Assembly: GCA_023242925.1 (NCBI GenBank)
Contig: CP096134.1
Location: forward strand, 558,001 to 622,000
Direction of reading: 5' to 3'
Source of the DNA: Hyphomonadaceae bacterium JAD_PAG50586_4
GTDB lineage: Bacteria > Pseudomonadota > Alphaproteobacteria > Caulobacterales > Aquidulcibacteraceae
DNA length: 64,000 nucleotides
Shown: positions 29,390 to 38,452 of the stretch, piece by piece
How the letters are laid out: every line of letters starts with the position of its first letter
Numbering within the stretch: the first letter of the stretch is position 1
Position numbers and translations under genes: made by a program
Notes under the pieces: model-generated
Databases searched by the model: none
Told to the model about the DNA's origin: nothing
The model's input: only the letters and a program-made list of their open reading frames with translations

Positions 29390-30192
29390 TAGAGGCTCCG
29401 ACCGTTCGCGACGGCTTTCACCGCCGTGCACAGAATATCGCCGGAACCGTTGAAGCTCACGCGCGAATGTTGGCCGATGCGAATGTCGTGCACGCCAGTA
29501 ACGGCGCCGGTGGTGATGTATTGGCCGGCTTTCAGCGGCCTGCCGCGCTTGCCGAGGTGGCTCGCGAGAAACACCAGCGCATCGAGTGGATCGGTGCTCG
29601 CAACGCCTTTGCCCACTGACTTATCTTCGATGAAGGTTTCGCAGCTCAAGCCCGCGTCGAGCTTTGCGCGCCAATCTGCGACTTCCGGTCCGAGGATGAG
29701 CCCGTAATTGTTGCCGAAATCGCAGGCCACGACGGTCGAGCCCAGATCATTGATGGTCGCCAGCGGGCTGCCGGCGGTTTCGACCCCGGCATGCATCGCG
29801 CCGATCAGCGCAGCGACGTCATCGCGGGTCCATTCGGTCTTGTTGGCGGGCGCGTCCAGACCGATGCGAAACACATATTCGGCCTCAACCGCGGCGAAGC
29901 CGTTCTCGAACACCGGGAAGGCCACTTCCTCGCCGGCGCGGGCAAGCCACAGATTGTGCGCGAACACGGGGCCCGCGACGCGCTCTTCGCCCAACCCTTC
30001 CACCAGATGCGGCGGCACCTTGCCGATCTTCCAGCCCACGACCTGGTCCGGCCAAAGCTCGATCGCCGTGTCCTGGATGCGGTAAGATGTTGCCAAATCG
30101 GCAGGGATTTGCCCCGGAAAGTCCGGCAGCGCGCGCGCTTCCTGGCGTGCGGCCACGAACGATCCTGCGATATCGCGCATAGAGCTGGTCAC
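29389..30192 (-). CDS. 2-keto-4-pentenoate hydratase / FAH-family enzyme
   Basis: 267 residues from GTG 30192, supported by GGAGG eight bases upstream; ATG 30180 is an alternative. MhpD/FAH fold signatures: QVVGWKIGKVPPHL near 50, FPVFENGFAAVEAEYVFRIG near 95, HAGVETAGSPLATINDLGSTVVACDFGNNYGLILGP near 135, and ITTGAVTGVHDIRIGQ near 230, with the metal-binding acidic residues in AAVEAEYVF. Members hydrate 2-oxo-4-enoates or act on related 2-oxo acids. First gene of the TRAP operon, overlapping dctP by one base, so it probably acts on the imported acid or a derivative. Confidence 0.8.
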   Translation of the reverse strand: MTSSMRDIAGSFVAARQEARALPDFPGQIPADLATSYRIQDTAIELWPDQVVGWKIGKVPPHLVEGLGEERVAGPVFAHNLWLARAGEEVAFPVFENGFAAVEAEYVFRIGLDAPANKTEWTRDDVAALIGAMHAGVETAGSPLATINDLGSTVVACDFGNNYGLILGPEVADWRAKLDAGLSCETFIEDKSVGKGVASTDPLDALVFLASHLGKRGRPLKAGQYITTGAVTGVHDIRIGQHSRVSFNGSGDILCTAVKAVANGRSL

Positions 30193-30242
30193 GAAACCTC
30201 CCCGCCGGCTGAGCGCCGGTCTTGAAGGAGATTTTGATAGCC

Positions 30243-30254
30243 GACACCGGTGTC
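30243..30254. promoter_or_regulatory. LacI-type palindromic operator upstream of the TRAP operon
   Basis: Perfect 12-bp palindrome GACACCGGTGTC, about 50 bp upstream of the hydratase start. The ACACCGGTGT core is the classic site type of LacI-family regulators of sugar-acid genes in proteobacteria (UxuR/KdgR-like). No LacI gene is in the window. Function is inferred from symmetry and place. Confidence 0.55.
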
Positions 30255-30288
30255 ATTGGCAAGCTCGTCCACTGGGGATGGGGTAAGC

Positions 30289-30969
30289 TCAAGCTGCCCA
30301 GAGCACTTCGGGTTGTTTCTCAGGATCGTCGAACAGCGCCACCGCTGGCGCGGCCTCAGGCGGCTCGGCGAGCGCCGCATCGAGCCGTGCGCGTTTGTCT
30401 TCGCCGTGGAGCAATAACAGCACTTCATCAGCGCGGGCGAGGGCGTGTTTCGTCAGCGTCAAACGGTCAGCGCCTCCCGCCGCTTGCGGCGCATGCACGG
30501 CGATCACTGTGCGCGCGCTCTCAAACGCATCGCGCGCATGCCCAGGAAACCACGACGCCGTATGCGCATCGCCGCCCATGCCCATCAGCGCGACATCGAT
30601 GTGAAGCGACGAATACATCGCGTCCGCGCGCGCCGCGACTTCATCCGGCGCGCCGTCGGTCGAGAACATCGGCAGCAGCGTCGCGCCCGCATCAAGCGCC
30701 GGCGCCAACGCACGCCGCAACATCTTCTCGTTCGACGCATCGTCCTTCGGATGCACGAAGCGCTCGTCCACCAAAGCGAATGTCACGCGCCGCCAATCGA
30801 GCTTGGCTTGCGCAAGCAGGGCGTACGCGGGTTCTGGCGTGCCGCCGCCGGAAAGCGCGGCACACGCATGCCCACGCGCCCTCATGCCGCGCTCAAGCGC
30901 TTTCACCAAGCGATCGCTTGCGGCCTGCATCAACGCTTCGCGCGTGGCGAACACGGAAAGATGCGGCAT
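30289..30969 (-). CDS. pgl: 6-phosphogluconolactonase
   Basis: 226 residues of the NagB-fold Pgl/DevB type. Signatures: ALSGGGTPEPAYALLA near 40, VTFALVDERFVHPKDDASNEKMLRR near 60-85, and LMGMGGDAHTASWFPG near 130. Hydrolyses 6-phosphogluconolactone in the pentose phosphate or Entner-Doudoroff route. The start overlaps the galU stop by one base, and transaldolase-like and transketolase genes lie nearby, giving a sugar-phosphate neighbourhood. Confidence 0.93.
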   Translation of the reverse strand: MPHLSVFATREALMQAASDRLVKALERGMRARGHACAALSGGGTPEPAYALLAQAKLDWRRVTFALVDERFVHPKDDASNEKMLRRALAPALDAGATLLPMFSTDGAPDEVAARADAMYSSLHIDVALMGMGGDAHTASWFPGHARDAFESARTVIAVHAPQAAGGADRLTLTKHALARADEVLLLLHGEDKRARLDAALAEPPEAAPAVALFDDPEKQPEVLWAA

Positions 30970-31868
30970 CAGCTCCGCGACGCAGTTGCGAGCGCTGCTT
31001 GCAACGTGGCCGCGGCCTTGTCGCCATGTTCTTCGCTGGCCAACGCAAACGCTGCATTGGCGCGCAAATAACCGATTTTATCGCCGCAATCGTAGGTGGC
31101 GCCTTCGTATTCGAGCGCGTGGAAGCTTTGCGTTTCCATCAAGCGCACCATCGAATCCGTGAGCTGGATTTCGTTGCCGGCGCCTGGGCCTTGGCTTGCA
31201 AGCAATTCGAAAATTTCCGGCTGCAAAATATAGCGGCCGCTGATGAAGAGGTTCGACGGCGCATCTTCGCGCTTGGGCTTCTCCACCATGCCCTTCATCT
31301 TGATCAGCCGCCCATCGCGGCTCACCGGCGCGATCACGCCATATTGCTCGGGCGTATCGGTGGGCTCGACCGCGATCACATTGCCGCCGACCTTGTTGTA
31401 AGCCTCGACCATCTGCGCCAGGCATGAGGGCTTCGCCATCATCAGCATGTCGGGCAGCATCACCGCGAATGGCTCATCGCCGATAATGTCGCGCGCACAC
31501 CAGACCGCGTGGCCCAGCCCAAGCGCCGCCTGCTGGCGCACAAAGCTCATCGAGCCCGCCGGCTGCAGCAGCGACTTCAATTCGTCCACCAGCGCGGTCT
31601 TGTTTTTCTGCGCGAGTGTTAATTCGAGTTCATACGCGTGGTCGAAATAGTCCTCGATCGCCCCCTTGTTGCGTCCGGTGACGAACACAATGTGTTCGAT
31701 GCCGGCGGCCAAGGCCTCGTCCACGACGTACTGGATCGCCGGCCGATCAAAGACGGGAAGCATCTCTTTTGGGATCGCCTTGGTCGCGGGAAGCACCCGC
31801 GTGCCGAATCCGGCGACCGGAAGAACCGCTTTCCGTAGCGGTCGCTGAGTGGCGGTAACGCTATTCAT
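30969..31868 (-). CDS. galU: UTP-glucose-1-phosphate uridylyltransferase
   Basis: 299 residues from ATG 31868 (protein NSVTATQRPLRKAVLPVAGFGTRVLPATKA). Nucleotide-binding AGFGTRVLPATKAIPKEMLPV near 16-36, VTGRNKGAIEDYFD near 72, ML-P-DMLM near 128, and the catalytic lysine segment MVEKPKREDAPSN near 195. Makes UDP-glucose for envelope polysaccharides. Followed by pgl on the same strand. Confidence 0.95.
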   Translation of the reverse strand: MNSVTATQRPLRKAVLPVAGFGTRVLPATKAIPKEMLPVFDRPAIQYVVDEALAAGIEHIVFVTGRNKGAIEDYFDHAYELELTLAQKNKTALVDELKSLLQPAGSMSFVRQQAALGLGHAVWCARDIIGDEPFAVMLPDMLMMAKPSCLAQMVEAYNKVGGNVIAVEPTDTPEQYGVIAPVSRDGRLIKMKGMVEKPKREDAPSNLFISGRYILQPEIFELLASQGPGAGNEIQLTDSMVRLMETQSFHALEYEGATYDCGDKIGYLRANAAFALASEEHGDKAAATLQAALATASRS

Positions 31869-32139
31869 TGTGGGTCCGTATGCCGCGTCGCAAAACGACG
31901 CTGGGATGGGGGTCTTTAGACCTGAAGGCGCTCTCGGGCGCAACTGCGCGTGAGCGCCGGATTCGGCTAGAATTCATGTTTGTACGCTATGGTTTGAGCA
32001 ACCCACGCAGATGGGAAGCAGGGGTGTTCTGGAAGGTGACTGCCGTCACGGCACGATTTCTCCCGAGACACTAAGTTCGCAATTGCAACACGCGTAACCT
32101 TTTGTTAAGCGACCGCCTCGGTCCGGGAGTTTTCCACAA

Positions 32140-32427
32140 ATGTCGCCCTCGCAACGCAAGACCACTCTGCGCATGGTCATCGGCAGCTTCGTCGCCGGCG
32201 CAGGCGCCATGGTGCTTGTCGGCCTCGTCGCGCCTGTCGCGATGCAAGGCGGTCTGGCGATGACAGACGCTGCGGCGTCGGCGTTCGTGCAGCCCGAGCC
32301 GCTGATCGCGCCGCTCGATGTCGTCGCAATTGAAGCGCAATTGGCGAAAGCCGACACCGAAATGCTCGCGATGCGCGAAACCACGGCCGACGAAGTCGCC
32401 ACGCTCGCGCGCCTTGCCGGCCGCTAA
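32140..32427 (+). CDS. Small membrane-anchored protein of unknown function
   Basis: 95 residues, not recognised. A basic N-terminus is followed by one hydrophobic helix at about residues 12-35 (MVIGSFVAGAGAMVLVGLVAPVA), then an Ala-, Pro- and Glu-rich tail that ends in a short charged helix with EIxxxEAxLAKAD-like spacing. Topology suggests a single-pass inner-membrane protein with a periplasmic tail, or an uncleaved signal. A strong hairpin terminator follows at 32448-32475, which supports a real transcription unit. Confidence 0.6.
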   Translation: MSPSQRKTTLRMVIGSFVAGAGAMVLVGLVAPVAMQGGLAMTDAAASAFVQPEPLIAPLDVVAIEAQLAKADTEMLAMRETTADEVATLARLAGR

Positions 32428-32447
32428 GCGCAGCACACAGTTTCAGC

Positions 32448-32475
32448 AAAAGGCCCGGCCCAAGCCGGGCCTTTT
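32448..32475. terminator. Bidirectional rho-independent terminator
   Basis: Perfect 12-bp inverted repeat: AAAAGGCCCGGC (32448-32459), loop CCAA, GCCGGGCCTTTT (32464-32475). The GC core with A and T tails works in both directions. It lies 20 bases past the small membrane gene and ten bases before the end of the converging transaldolase-like gene. Confidence 0.88.
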
Positions 32476-32484
32476 CGTTTGGGC

Positions 32485-33138
32485 TCAGAGAATCTTCTGA
32501 CCGGTCGCTGCCCAATCTTTCATGAACGCCGCAAGCCCAGAATCCGTCAAATGATGCTTGTAGAGGCTCTTGAAAACGGCCGGCGGGATGGTTGCGCAAT
32601 CGGCGCCCGCGATCGCTGCATCGCGCACGTGTGACGCAGTGCGTATCGAGGCCGCCAGGATTTGCGTCGGATAATCGTAATTGTCGTAGATGGCGCGGAT
32701 TTCGCGGATCAGAAGCATGCCGTCTTGGCCGCCGTCATCGAGCCTACCCAGGAACGGCGAGATGAACGTCGCACCCGCCTTCGCCGCCAACAGCGCCTGC
32801 ACCGCCGAGAAGCAAAGCGTCACGTTGCAGGGATGGCCTTCGTCTTCGAGCGTCTTGCACGCACGCAAGCCCTCCGGCGTCAGCGGCAGCTTCACCACGA
32901 TATTGTCGGCCAGCGTGCGCAGCTTGCGGCCCTCGGCCAGCATGGTCTCGTAATCCTGCGCCACGACTTCGGCGCTGATCGGCCCCGAAACGGAAGCGCA
33001 GATCGCCTTCAGGGTCTCGAAGAAATCGCCGCCCGCCTTGGCCACCAGGGAAGGGTTGGTTGTGACCCCGTCGACGAGGCCGGTCACTGCCAGTGCGGCC
33101 AGTTCCTTTGCGTCAGCGCTATCGATGAAAATCTGCAT
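32485..33138 (-). CDS. tal: Transaldolase-like / fructose-6-phosphate aldolase
   Basis: 217 residues from ATG 33138 (protein [31 protein letters not shown]); the longer frame to 33501 runs into tkt. Short-form TalB/FSA barrel: DGVTTNPSL near 23-31, Schiff-base lysine K83 in [43 protein letters not shown] near 105-135. Either transaldolase activity (subfamily 3B) or FSA activity is possible. Divergent from tkt, with which it would work in the non-oxidative pentose phosphate pathway. Confidence 0.9.
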   Translation of the reverse strand: MQIFIDSADAKELAALAVTGLVDGVTTNPSLVAKAGGDFFETLKAICASVSGPISAEVVAQDYETMLAEGRKLRTLADNIVVKLPLTPEGLRACKTLEDEGHPCNVTLCFSAVQALLAAKAGATFISPFLGRLDDGGQDGMLLIREIRAIYDNYDYPTQILAASIRTASHVRDAAIAGADCATIPPAVFKSLYKHHLTDSGLAAFMKDWAATGQKIL

Positions 33139-33257
33139 GTTTTGCTCCGCTGCCGCATTCCCGCGGCGGCTCTCCGCTGATAGCGAACTGCGAACGCCGG
33201 GCAAAGGCTCCGAATCGTCGCTAAAAGCCCAAACCCGAGCCGGCCAAGGAACGTCAG

Positions 33258-35256
33258 ATGAGCAAAATCGACCAGATCGAAGGCGTCCCCGCGAGGGATC
33301 TCGCGAACGCCATCCGCGCCCTGGCGATGGACGCGGTGGAGCAGGCCAAGTCCGGCCACCCCGGCATGCCGATGGGCATGGCCGACGCCGCGACCGTACT
33401 CTTCTCGCAATTCCTGAAATTCGACGCCTCCGACCCGCGCTGGCCCGACCGCGACCGCTTCGTGCTCTCCGCCGGCCACGGCTCGATGCTGCTTTACGCA
33501 CTGCTGCATCTGACCGGTTACGAAGACATGCCGCTCGATGAGTTGAAGCGCTTCCGCCAACTCGGCTCTAAAACACCAGGCCATCCCGAATACGGCCACA
33601 CCGAAGGTGTCGAGACCACCACCGGCCCGCTCGGCCAAGGTCTCGCCAACGCTGTCGGCATGGCCATCGCCGAAGCCCATCTCAATGCGCGTTTCGGCGA
33701 CGCTCTCGTCAATCATCGCACCTGGGTGATCTGTGGCGACGGCTGTTTGATGGAAGGCATCAGTCAAGAGGCGCTGGCGCTTGCCGGGCGCCAGAAGCTC
33801 AACAAGCTCGTCCTCATCTGGGACGACAATTCGATCTCGATCGACGGCGCGGTTTCGCTCTCCGACATCACCGATCAGAAAGCCCGTTTCGCCGCCAGCG
33901 GCTGGAACGTGCTTTCATGCGACGGCCACAACATGGACGACGTCGCCCGCGCGCTCGACGCCGCCACCAAATCCGACAAGCCCGTTTTCATCGCCTGCAA
34001 GACCACGATCGGTTTTGGCTCGCCGAAAAAGGCCGGCACGCACAAAGCCCACGGCGAAGCGCTGGGGCCCGAAGAAATCGTCGCCACCAAAGCTGCGCTC
34101 AATTGGCCGCACGGCGCCTTCGAAATTCCCGACAACATCCGCGCCGCTTGGAAAAAGATCGGCAGCCGTGGCGTGAAGGAGCGCGGCCTCTGGGCTGATC
34201 GCTTGAAAGCCTCCGAGCACAAGGCCGCGTTCCGCGCCGCGATCGATGGCGATAATGTCGAAGCTGCGATCGGCGCGCTCGCGTTGCACGCCGCGAAAAT
34301 GGCCGCTGAAAAGCCGGCCATCGCCACGCGCGCTTCATCCGGCGGCGCCATCGAAGCCATGTTCGCGGCCGTGCCTGAATTGATCGGCGGCTCGGCCGAC
34401 CTCACGCCGTCGAACAATACGCTCGCCAAAGGCACGCAAGATTTCACGCCGGAAAACCGCGCCGGCCGCTACATTCGCTACGGCATTCGCGAACACGGCA
34501 TGGCCGCGGCGATGAACGGCATGGCCGCGCACGGTGGTGTCATTCCTTACGCCGGCACCTTCCTCGCTTTCGCTGACTACTCACGCCCCGCGATCCGCCT
34601 CGGCGCCCTCATGGGCGTGCGCGCGATCCACGTGATGACGCACGATTCCATCGGCGTCGGCGAAGACGGCCCCACACACCAGCCGGTCGAACAGATCGCC
34701 GCCCTGCGTGCGATCCCGAACCTCTTCGTCTTCCGCCCGGCGGATGCCGTCGAGATCCGCCGAATGCTGGCAACTCGCACTGCTGCGCGACAATGGCCCG
34801 AGCGTGCTCGCGCTCTCGCGCCAAGCCACGCCTGCGCTGCGTGACGATTCCAGCTCCAATCTCTCCGCGCGCGGCGCGTATGAATTGCTCCCAGCCGAAG
34901 GCGGCGACAGCCAAGTCGCACTCATCGCCACCGGCACCGAAGTCGCGCTCGCGGTGAAGGCGCGCGATCTGTTGCAATCGCAAGGCATCCCCACGCGCGT
35001 CATCTCGGCGCCATGCTTCGAGCTCTTCGATCTGCAGGACGAAGACTATCAGGACGAAGTGCTGGGCAGTCCCGACGAAATCCGCATCGGTTGCGAAGCC
35101 GCGATCGGGCAGGGCTGGTACGAAATGTTCGCGATCTCCGACTTCATCGGCATGACCGATTTCGGCGCCTCAGCCCCCGCGAAAGACGTCTACGCCCATT
35201 TCGGCATCACCGCCGAAGCCATCGCCGAAGCGGCGAAAGATTTGCTGGAAGCCTAA
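33258..35256 (+). CDS. tkt: Transketolase, single-base frameshift
   Basis: Reconstructed length 665 residues, normal for transketolase. AAGGA precedes the ATG. Intact motifs: [19 protein letters not shown] near 30, the thiamine diphosphate site [19 protein letters not shown] with [10 protein letters not shown] (GDG to N spacing) near 155-195, [12 protein letters not shown] near 375 and [14 protein letters not shown] near 405. The frame breaks at 34757-34758, where one extra C turns the family sequence [11 protein letters not shown] into VEIRRMLAT; the other frame carries the C-terminal domain to 35256. Being a central enzyme, the break is most likely a sequence error. Confidence 0.92.
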
Positions 35257-35320
35257 GCTTCGCGCGCCACTGCGCCGCCACAACACCGCAGCAAGCTTCG
35301 CCTCCAGGAGGAGACGGAGC

Positions 35321-36046
35321 ATGGAACTTTCATCACCCTTGCGCGGCGCCGCGCGGCTTATCTGCGCCGGCCTGGCGCTGGCGGCGCTGGGCGCCTGCGG
35401 CCAACGCGCCACGTTGCTGACGGTGCACGCCAGCGCCACCACGCGCGCTGCGCCCGATCTCGCCATCGTCACCATCGGCGTGCTCGCCCGAGGGGCCAAT
35501 GCGCAAGCCGCGCAACAAGCACAAGCCACGCGCATGGCTGATGTCATGAGTGCTGCCCGCGCCGCCGGCGTACCGGAGGCCGACGTGCAAACCATCGGCT
35601 ATTCGATCGAGCCGCAATACGTCTATCCGCGCAACGCCTCGCCCCGCATCACCGGCTATGTGAGCCGCAATATCGTCAGCATCCGAGTGCCAGACGTGAA
35701 CGCCGTCAGCGCATTGATCGACGCCACCGTCGCGGAAGGCGCCAACGAATTGCACGGCATCCAATTCACCTATCGCGACGAGGAAGCTTCACGCGAAGCC
35801 GCGCGCGCCCAAGCGCTCGCCACCGCCCAAGCCCGCGCCAACGCCTACGCGGAAGCGGCGGGGATGCGCGTGGTGCGGATGGATTCAATCACCGAGCCCG
35901 GCGGCATCGTGCCGCCCTATGAACGCGAGCAGGGCCTCTTCGCAGCGCGCGCCGTCGCCCCCGAACAATCCGCCAACGGCGCCATCGCCCCCGGCCAAGT
36001 CGACAACCAAGCCAGCGTCACTGTCGTTTTCGAATTGCGCGGGTGA
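35321..36046 (+). CDS. SIMPL (DUF541) domain lipoprotein
   Basis: 241 residues with a strong AGGAGGAG Shine-Dalgarno. The signal ends in lipobox LGAC with the lipidated cysteine near residue 26. The rest is one DUF541/SIMPL domain: LLTVHASATTRAAPDLAIVTIGVLARG, QTIGYSIEPQYVY, and a C-terminal DNQASVTVVFELRG strand. The family includes BP26 and other periplasmic oligomers; function is not established. Between tkt and a repeat-bearing spacer. Confidence 0.87.
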   Translation: MELSSPLRGAARLICAGLALAALGACGQRATLLTVHASATTRAAPDLAIVTIGVLARGANAQAAQQAQATRMADVMSAARAAGVPEADVQTIGYSIEPQYVYPRNASPRITGYVSRNIVSIRVPDVNAVSALIDATVAEGANELHGIQFTYRDEEASREAARAQALATAQARANAYAEAAGMRVVRMDSITEPGGIVPPYEREQGLFAARAVAPEQSANGAIAPGQVDNQASVTVVFELRG

Positions 36047-36081
36047 GGGCGGACATTCTGGTTCGAACATAAGCACATCCG

Positions 36082-36117
36082 TCATCCCGGCCGTAGCGAA
36101 GCGAAGGGCCGGGATGA
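36082..36117. repeat. REP-like hairpin (CATCCCGGCC type)
   Basis: Perfect 11-bp arms TCATCCCGGCC (36082-36092) and GGCCGGGATGA (36107-36117) around the loop GTAGCGAAGCGAAG. This sequence type is familiar as a dispersed intergenic hairpin in alphaproteobacteria. Placed 36 bp after the SIMPL gene, it could also end its transcript. Confidence 0.7.
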
Positions 36118-36277
36118 TGGTTGAGTTTTATTATGCCGGGTCTCGGCGAATAGCGAACGTTCATCGACTGTGCCGACTTTCCGCCCCTTATAGAGGGAGC
36201 GCGGGCGCCGCCGTTTACGTCGCGCAGATCTTGGGTGAGGGGTGACGAGCACGCGTTTAAGGGTAGCGACGCCACCT

Positions 36278-36330
36278 CTCATCCGGTGCTTCGCGCCACC
36301 TTCTCCCACAAGGGGAGCAGGGCGAAAAGC
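36278..36330. repeat. Possible dispersed intergenic repeat (CTCATCCGG...CTTCTCCC type)
   Basis: The stretch begins CTCATCCGGTGCTTCGCG and continues CCACCTTCTCCCACAAGGGG. It resembles a widespread rhizobial and caulobacterial intergenic repeat family. Only one copy is visible in this window, so the call rests on recognition of the sequence type. Confidence 0.45.
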
Positions 36331-36756
36331 AGCCTCTATCCCACACCCGCGCGCCGCCACATGCGCACGCGTTATCCCATGTGCGACGCCAATCGCTTCG
36401 CACGTTACATCGGCAATCTCATCTTGATGCGCGCACTCGCTGACAAGCCACGTCTGCGCGCGTAACGCCTGTTGTAACAAAGCCCAGGCCGGCGCCTCCA
36501 CACCAAAGCGCGCCCGCAACGCGCACTCCGCGCCGCGCGCGGCTCTGTGTTGCGCGCGCCATCGCGACCGACGCACGCGCTTTGGCGTCTTCATGTACGC
36601 GCTCGATCATCTCGATGCGCTCGCGCGCGTGCTCAGCCCGCGCCTCGCCCGCCGCCTCAAACGCCTGCAACCCATCCTCATGCAGCCGTGCGCCCGCGGA
36701 AATACTCCCTCCGCTGGCCAAGCAGGACGTGTGTGGCGCAGACTCTTCCTAAATCA

Positions 36757-36782
36757 GACCGCCGGCTTCCAGCCGGCGTCTT
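36757..36782. repeat. GCCGGC hairpin repeat
   Basis: AGAC-c-GCCGGC, loop TTCCA, GCCGGC-GTCT: a 10-bp stem with one bulged C. The core GCCGGCTTCCAGCCGGC is a common dispersed palindrome in GC-rich bacteria. It lies 150 bp upstream of the aldehyde dehydrogenase gene. Confidence 0.6.
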
Positions 36783-36931
36783 CAACATGACCCCAAACCG
36801 CGTAGAGCCTTGCTCCACGCGGGCGCCGGCGCATGTCCGGCATCGGGGCGTGCACCCAGGCTTGTGCCGAAGATCCAAAATTCGCCGGTCAGGGTCTCGG
36901 CAAAATCAGCGCCGCTCGCTAAAGCGCTCCG

Positions 36932-38452
36932 ATGACTCTCGCTCTCCGCGCCGAGGTGCGCCAAATCCTCAATAACTTCGGCGTTGACGAAGCCGCGCTC
37001 GAAGGCGGCGCGCTCCTCGTGCGCTCGCCGGTGAATGGCGAGATGCTTGGGCAAGTGCGCGAGACTTCCAACGAGGAGGCGCGCGCCAGGATTGCCGCGG
37101 CGCATGGCGCATTCTTGCGCTGGCGCACCGTGCCCGCGCCGCGGCGTGGGGAGTTCGTGCGTCTGCTTGGTGATGAGTTGCGCACGCACAAAGAAGCGCT
37201 CGGTCGGCTCGTGTCGATCGAAGTCGGCAAGGTGCTCTCCGAAGGGCTCGGCGAAGTGCAGGAGATGATCGACATCTGCGATTTCGCCGTCGGTCTTTCG
37301 CGTCAGCTATACGGCTTGTGCATTCCCTCGGAACGTGGCGACCATCGCATCACGGAGCAATGGCATCCGATCGGGCCCGTCGGCGTAATCTCGGCGTTCA
37401 ACTTTCCGGTGGCGGTGTGGAGCTGGAACGCGGCGCTCGCGTTCGTGTGTGGCGACAGTGTGGTGTGGAAGCCGTCAGAGAAGAGCCCGCTCACCGCGAT
37501 GGCTGTGAGTGCACTTGTGGATCGCGTGATCGCGCGTTTTGGCGACGATGCCCCGCGCGGGCTATCGAGCTTCATCATTGGCGGCCGCGCGCTGGGCGAG
37601 GTGTTGGTCGACGATCCGCGCGTGCCGGTCATTTCGGCGACGGGCTCGACGCGCATGGGCCGTGACGTCGGCGCGCGCGTGGCGCGGCGGTTCGGCCGCA
37701 CCATCCTCGAACTCGGCGGCAACAACGCCTCGATCGTCACGCCCTCGGCGGATCTCGATCTCACACTTCGCGCCGTTGCGTTTGGCGCAATGGGCACAGC
37801 CGGTCAGCGCTGCACGACGCTGCGGCGTCTGATCGTGCATGAGTCCGTCTATGATCAACTCGTGCCGAAACTGATTGGCGTCTACCAGCGCATCAGCGTT
37901 GGCGATCCGTTGTCGTCGGACGCGCTGGTGGGGCCGCTGATCGACGGCGCTGCGTTTGAAGCCATGCAAAATGCACTCGCCGCGGCGCGTGCGGCAGGCG
38001 GTCGCGTGCATGGCGGCGTGCGCGTCGAGGTTAACAGCGATCAATCGTTCTACGTCCGCCCCGCTTTGGTGGAGATGGATACGCAGGCGCCGTGCATGCG
38101 CGAGGAGACCTTCGCGCCCATTCTTTACGTACTGAAGTATCGCACGCTCGATGAGGCGATCGTTTTGCAGAACGACGTGCCGCAAGGCCTATCGTCGTCG
38201 ATCTTCGCGACCGACATGCGCGAAGTGGAGCAATTCCTTTCCACCGCCGGCTCCGATTGTGGCATTGCCAATGTGAACATGGGCACGTCGGGCGCCGAAA
38301 TCGGCGGAGCGTTCGGCGGCGAGAAGGAAACTGGGGGCGGCCGCGAAAGCGGCTCGGATTCCTGGAAAGCCTACATGCGTCGCCAAACCAACGCGATCAA
38401 TTACGGCCGCACACTACCGCTCGCGCAGGGTGTGAAGTTTGATCTCGACTAG
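36932..38452 (+). CDS. ALDH7-family aldehyde dehydrogenase (alpha-aminoadipic semialdehyde / piperideine-6-carboxylate dehydrogenase)
   Basis: 506 residues. Active-site Cys in GTAGQRCTTLRRL near 290 and general base Glu in ILELGGNNA near 257. WHPIGPVGVISAFNFPVAVWSWN near 145 and the C-terminal VNMGTSGAEIGGAFGGEKETGGGRESGSDSWKAYMRR in part are hallmarks of the ALDH7 (antiquitin, AmaB/Pcd) branch, which oxidises 2-aminoadipate semialdehyde in lysine breakdown. The dehydrogenase fold is complete. No other lysine-catabolism gene is adjacent. Ends four bases inside the converging osmC-like gene. Confidence 0.87.
   Translation: MTLALRAEVRQILNNFGVDEAALEGGALLVRSPVNGEMLGQVRETSNEEARARIAAAHGAFLRWRTVPAPRRGEFVRLLGDELRTHKEALGRLVSIEVGKVLSEGLGEVQEMIDICDFAVGLSRQLYGLCIPSERGDHRITEQWHPIGPVGVISAFNFPVAVWSWNAALAFVCGDSVVWKPSEKSPLTAMAVSALVDRVIARFGDDAPRGLSSFIIGGRALGEVLVDDPRVPVISATGSTRMGRDVGARVARRFGRTILELGGNNASIVTPSADLDLTLRAVAFGAMGTAGQRCTTLRRLIVHESVYDQLVPKLIGVYQRISVGDPLSSDALVGPLIDGAAFEAMQNALAAARAAGGRVHGGVRVEVNSDQSFYVRPALVEMDTQAPCMREETFAPILYVLKYRTLDEAIVLQNDVPQGLSSSIFATDMREVEQFLSTAGSDCGIANVNMGTSGAEIGGAFGGEKETGGGRESGSDSWKAYMRRQTNAINYGRTLPLAQGVKFDLD

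Larger units (their letters stand above)
36047..36931. other. Repeat-bearing spacer of 885 bp without a confident gene
   Basis: No reading frame here has a recognised domain. It holds three palindromic or dispersed-repeat-like elements (36082-36117, about 36278-36330 and 36757-36782). On the minus strand two overlapping frames between about 36720 and 36350 show alanine-rich, helical text (for example AFEAAGEARAEHARERIEMIERVH) that could be remnants of a lost small gene, but codon pattern and motifs do not allow a call. Confidence 0.5.

Noticed and set aside
33258..35256. Programmed ribosomal frameshifting in tkt (and in ilvC, ilvD)
   Set aside because: No slippery heptamer or downstream pseudoknot-like sequence at the break, and these enzymes are not known to use it; an indel is simpler.
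36082..36721. Two overlapping minus-strand frames in the repeat-bearing spacer as a real gene
   Set aside because: They look slightly protein-like (alanine-rich helices), but there is no start with an SD site, no motif and one frame runs through the hairpin repeat; kept only as a possible remnant.
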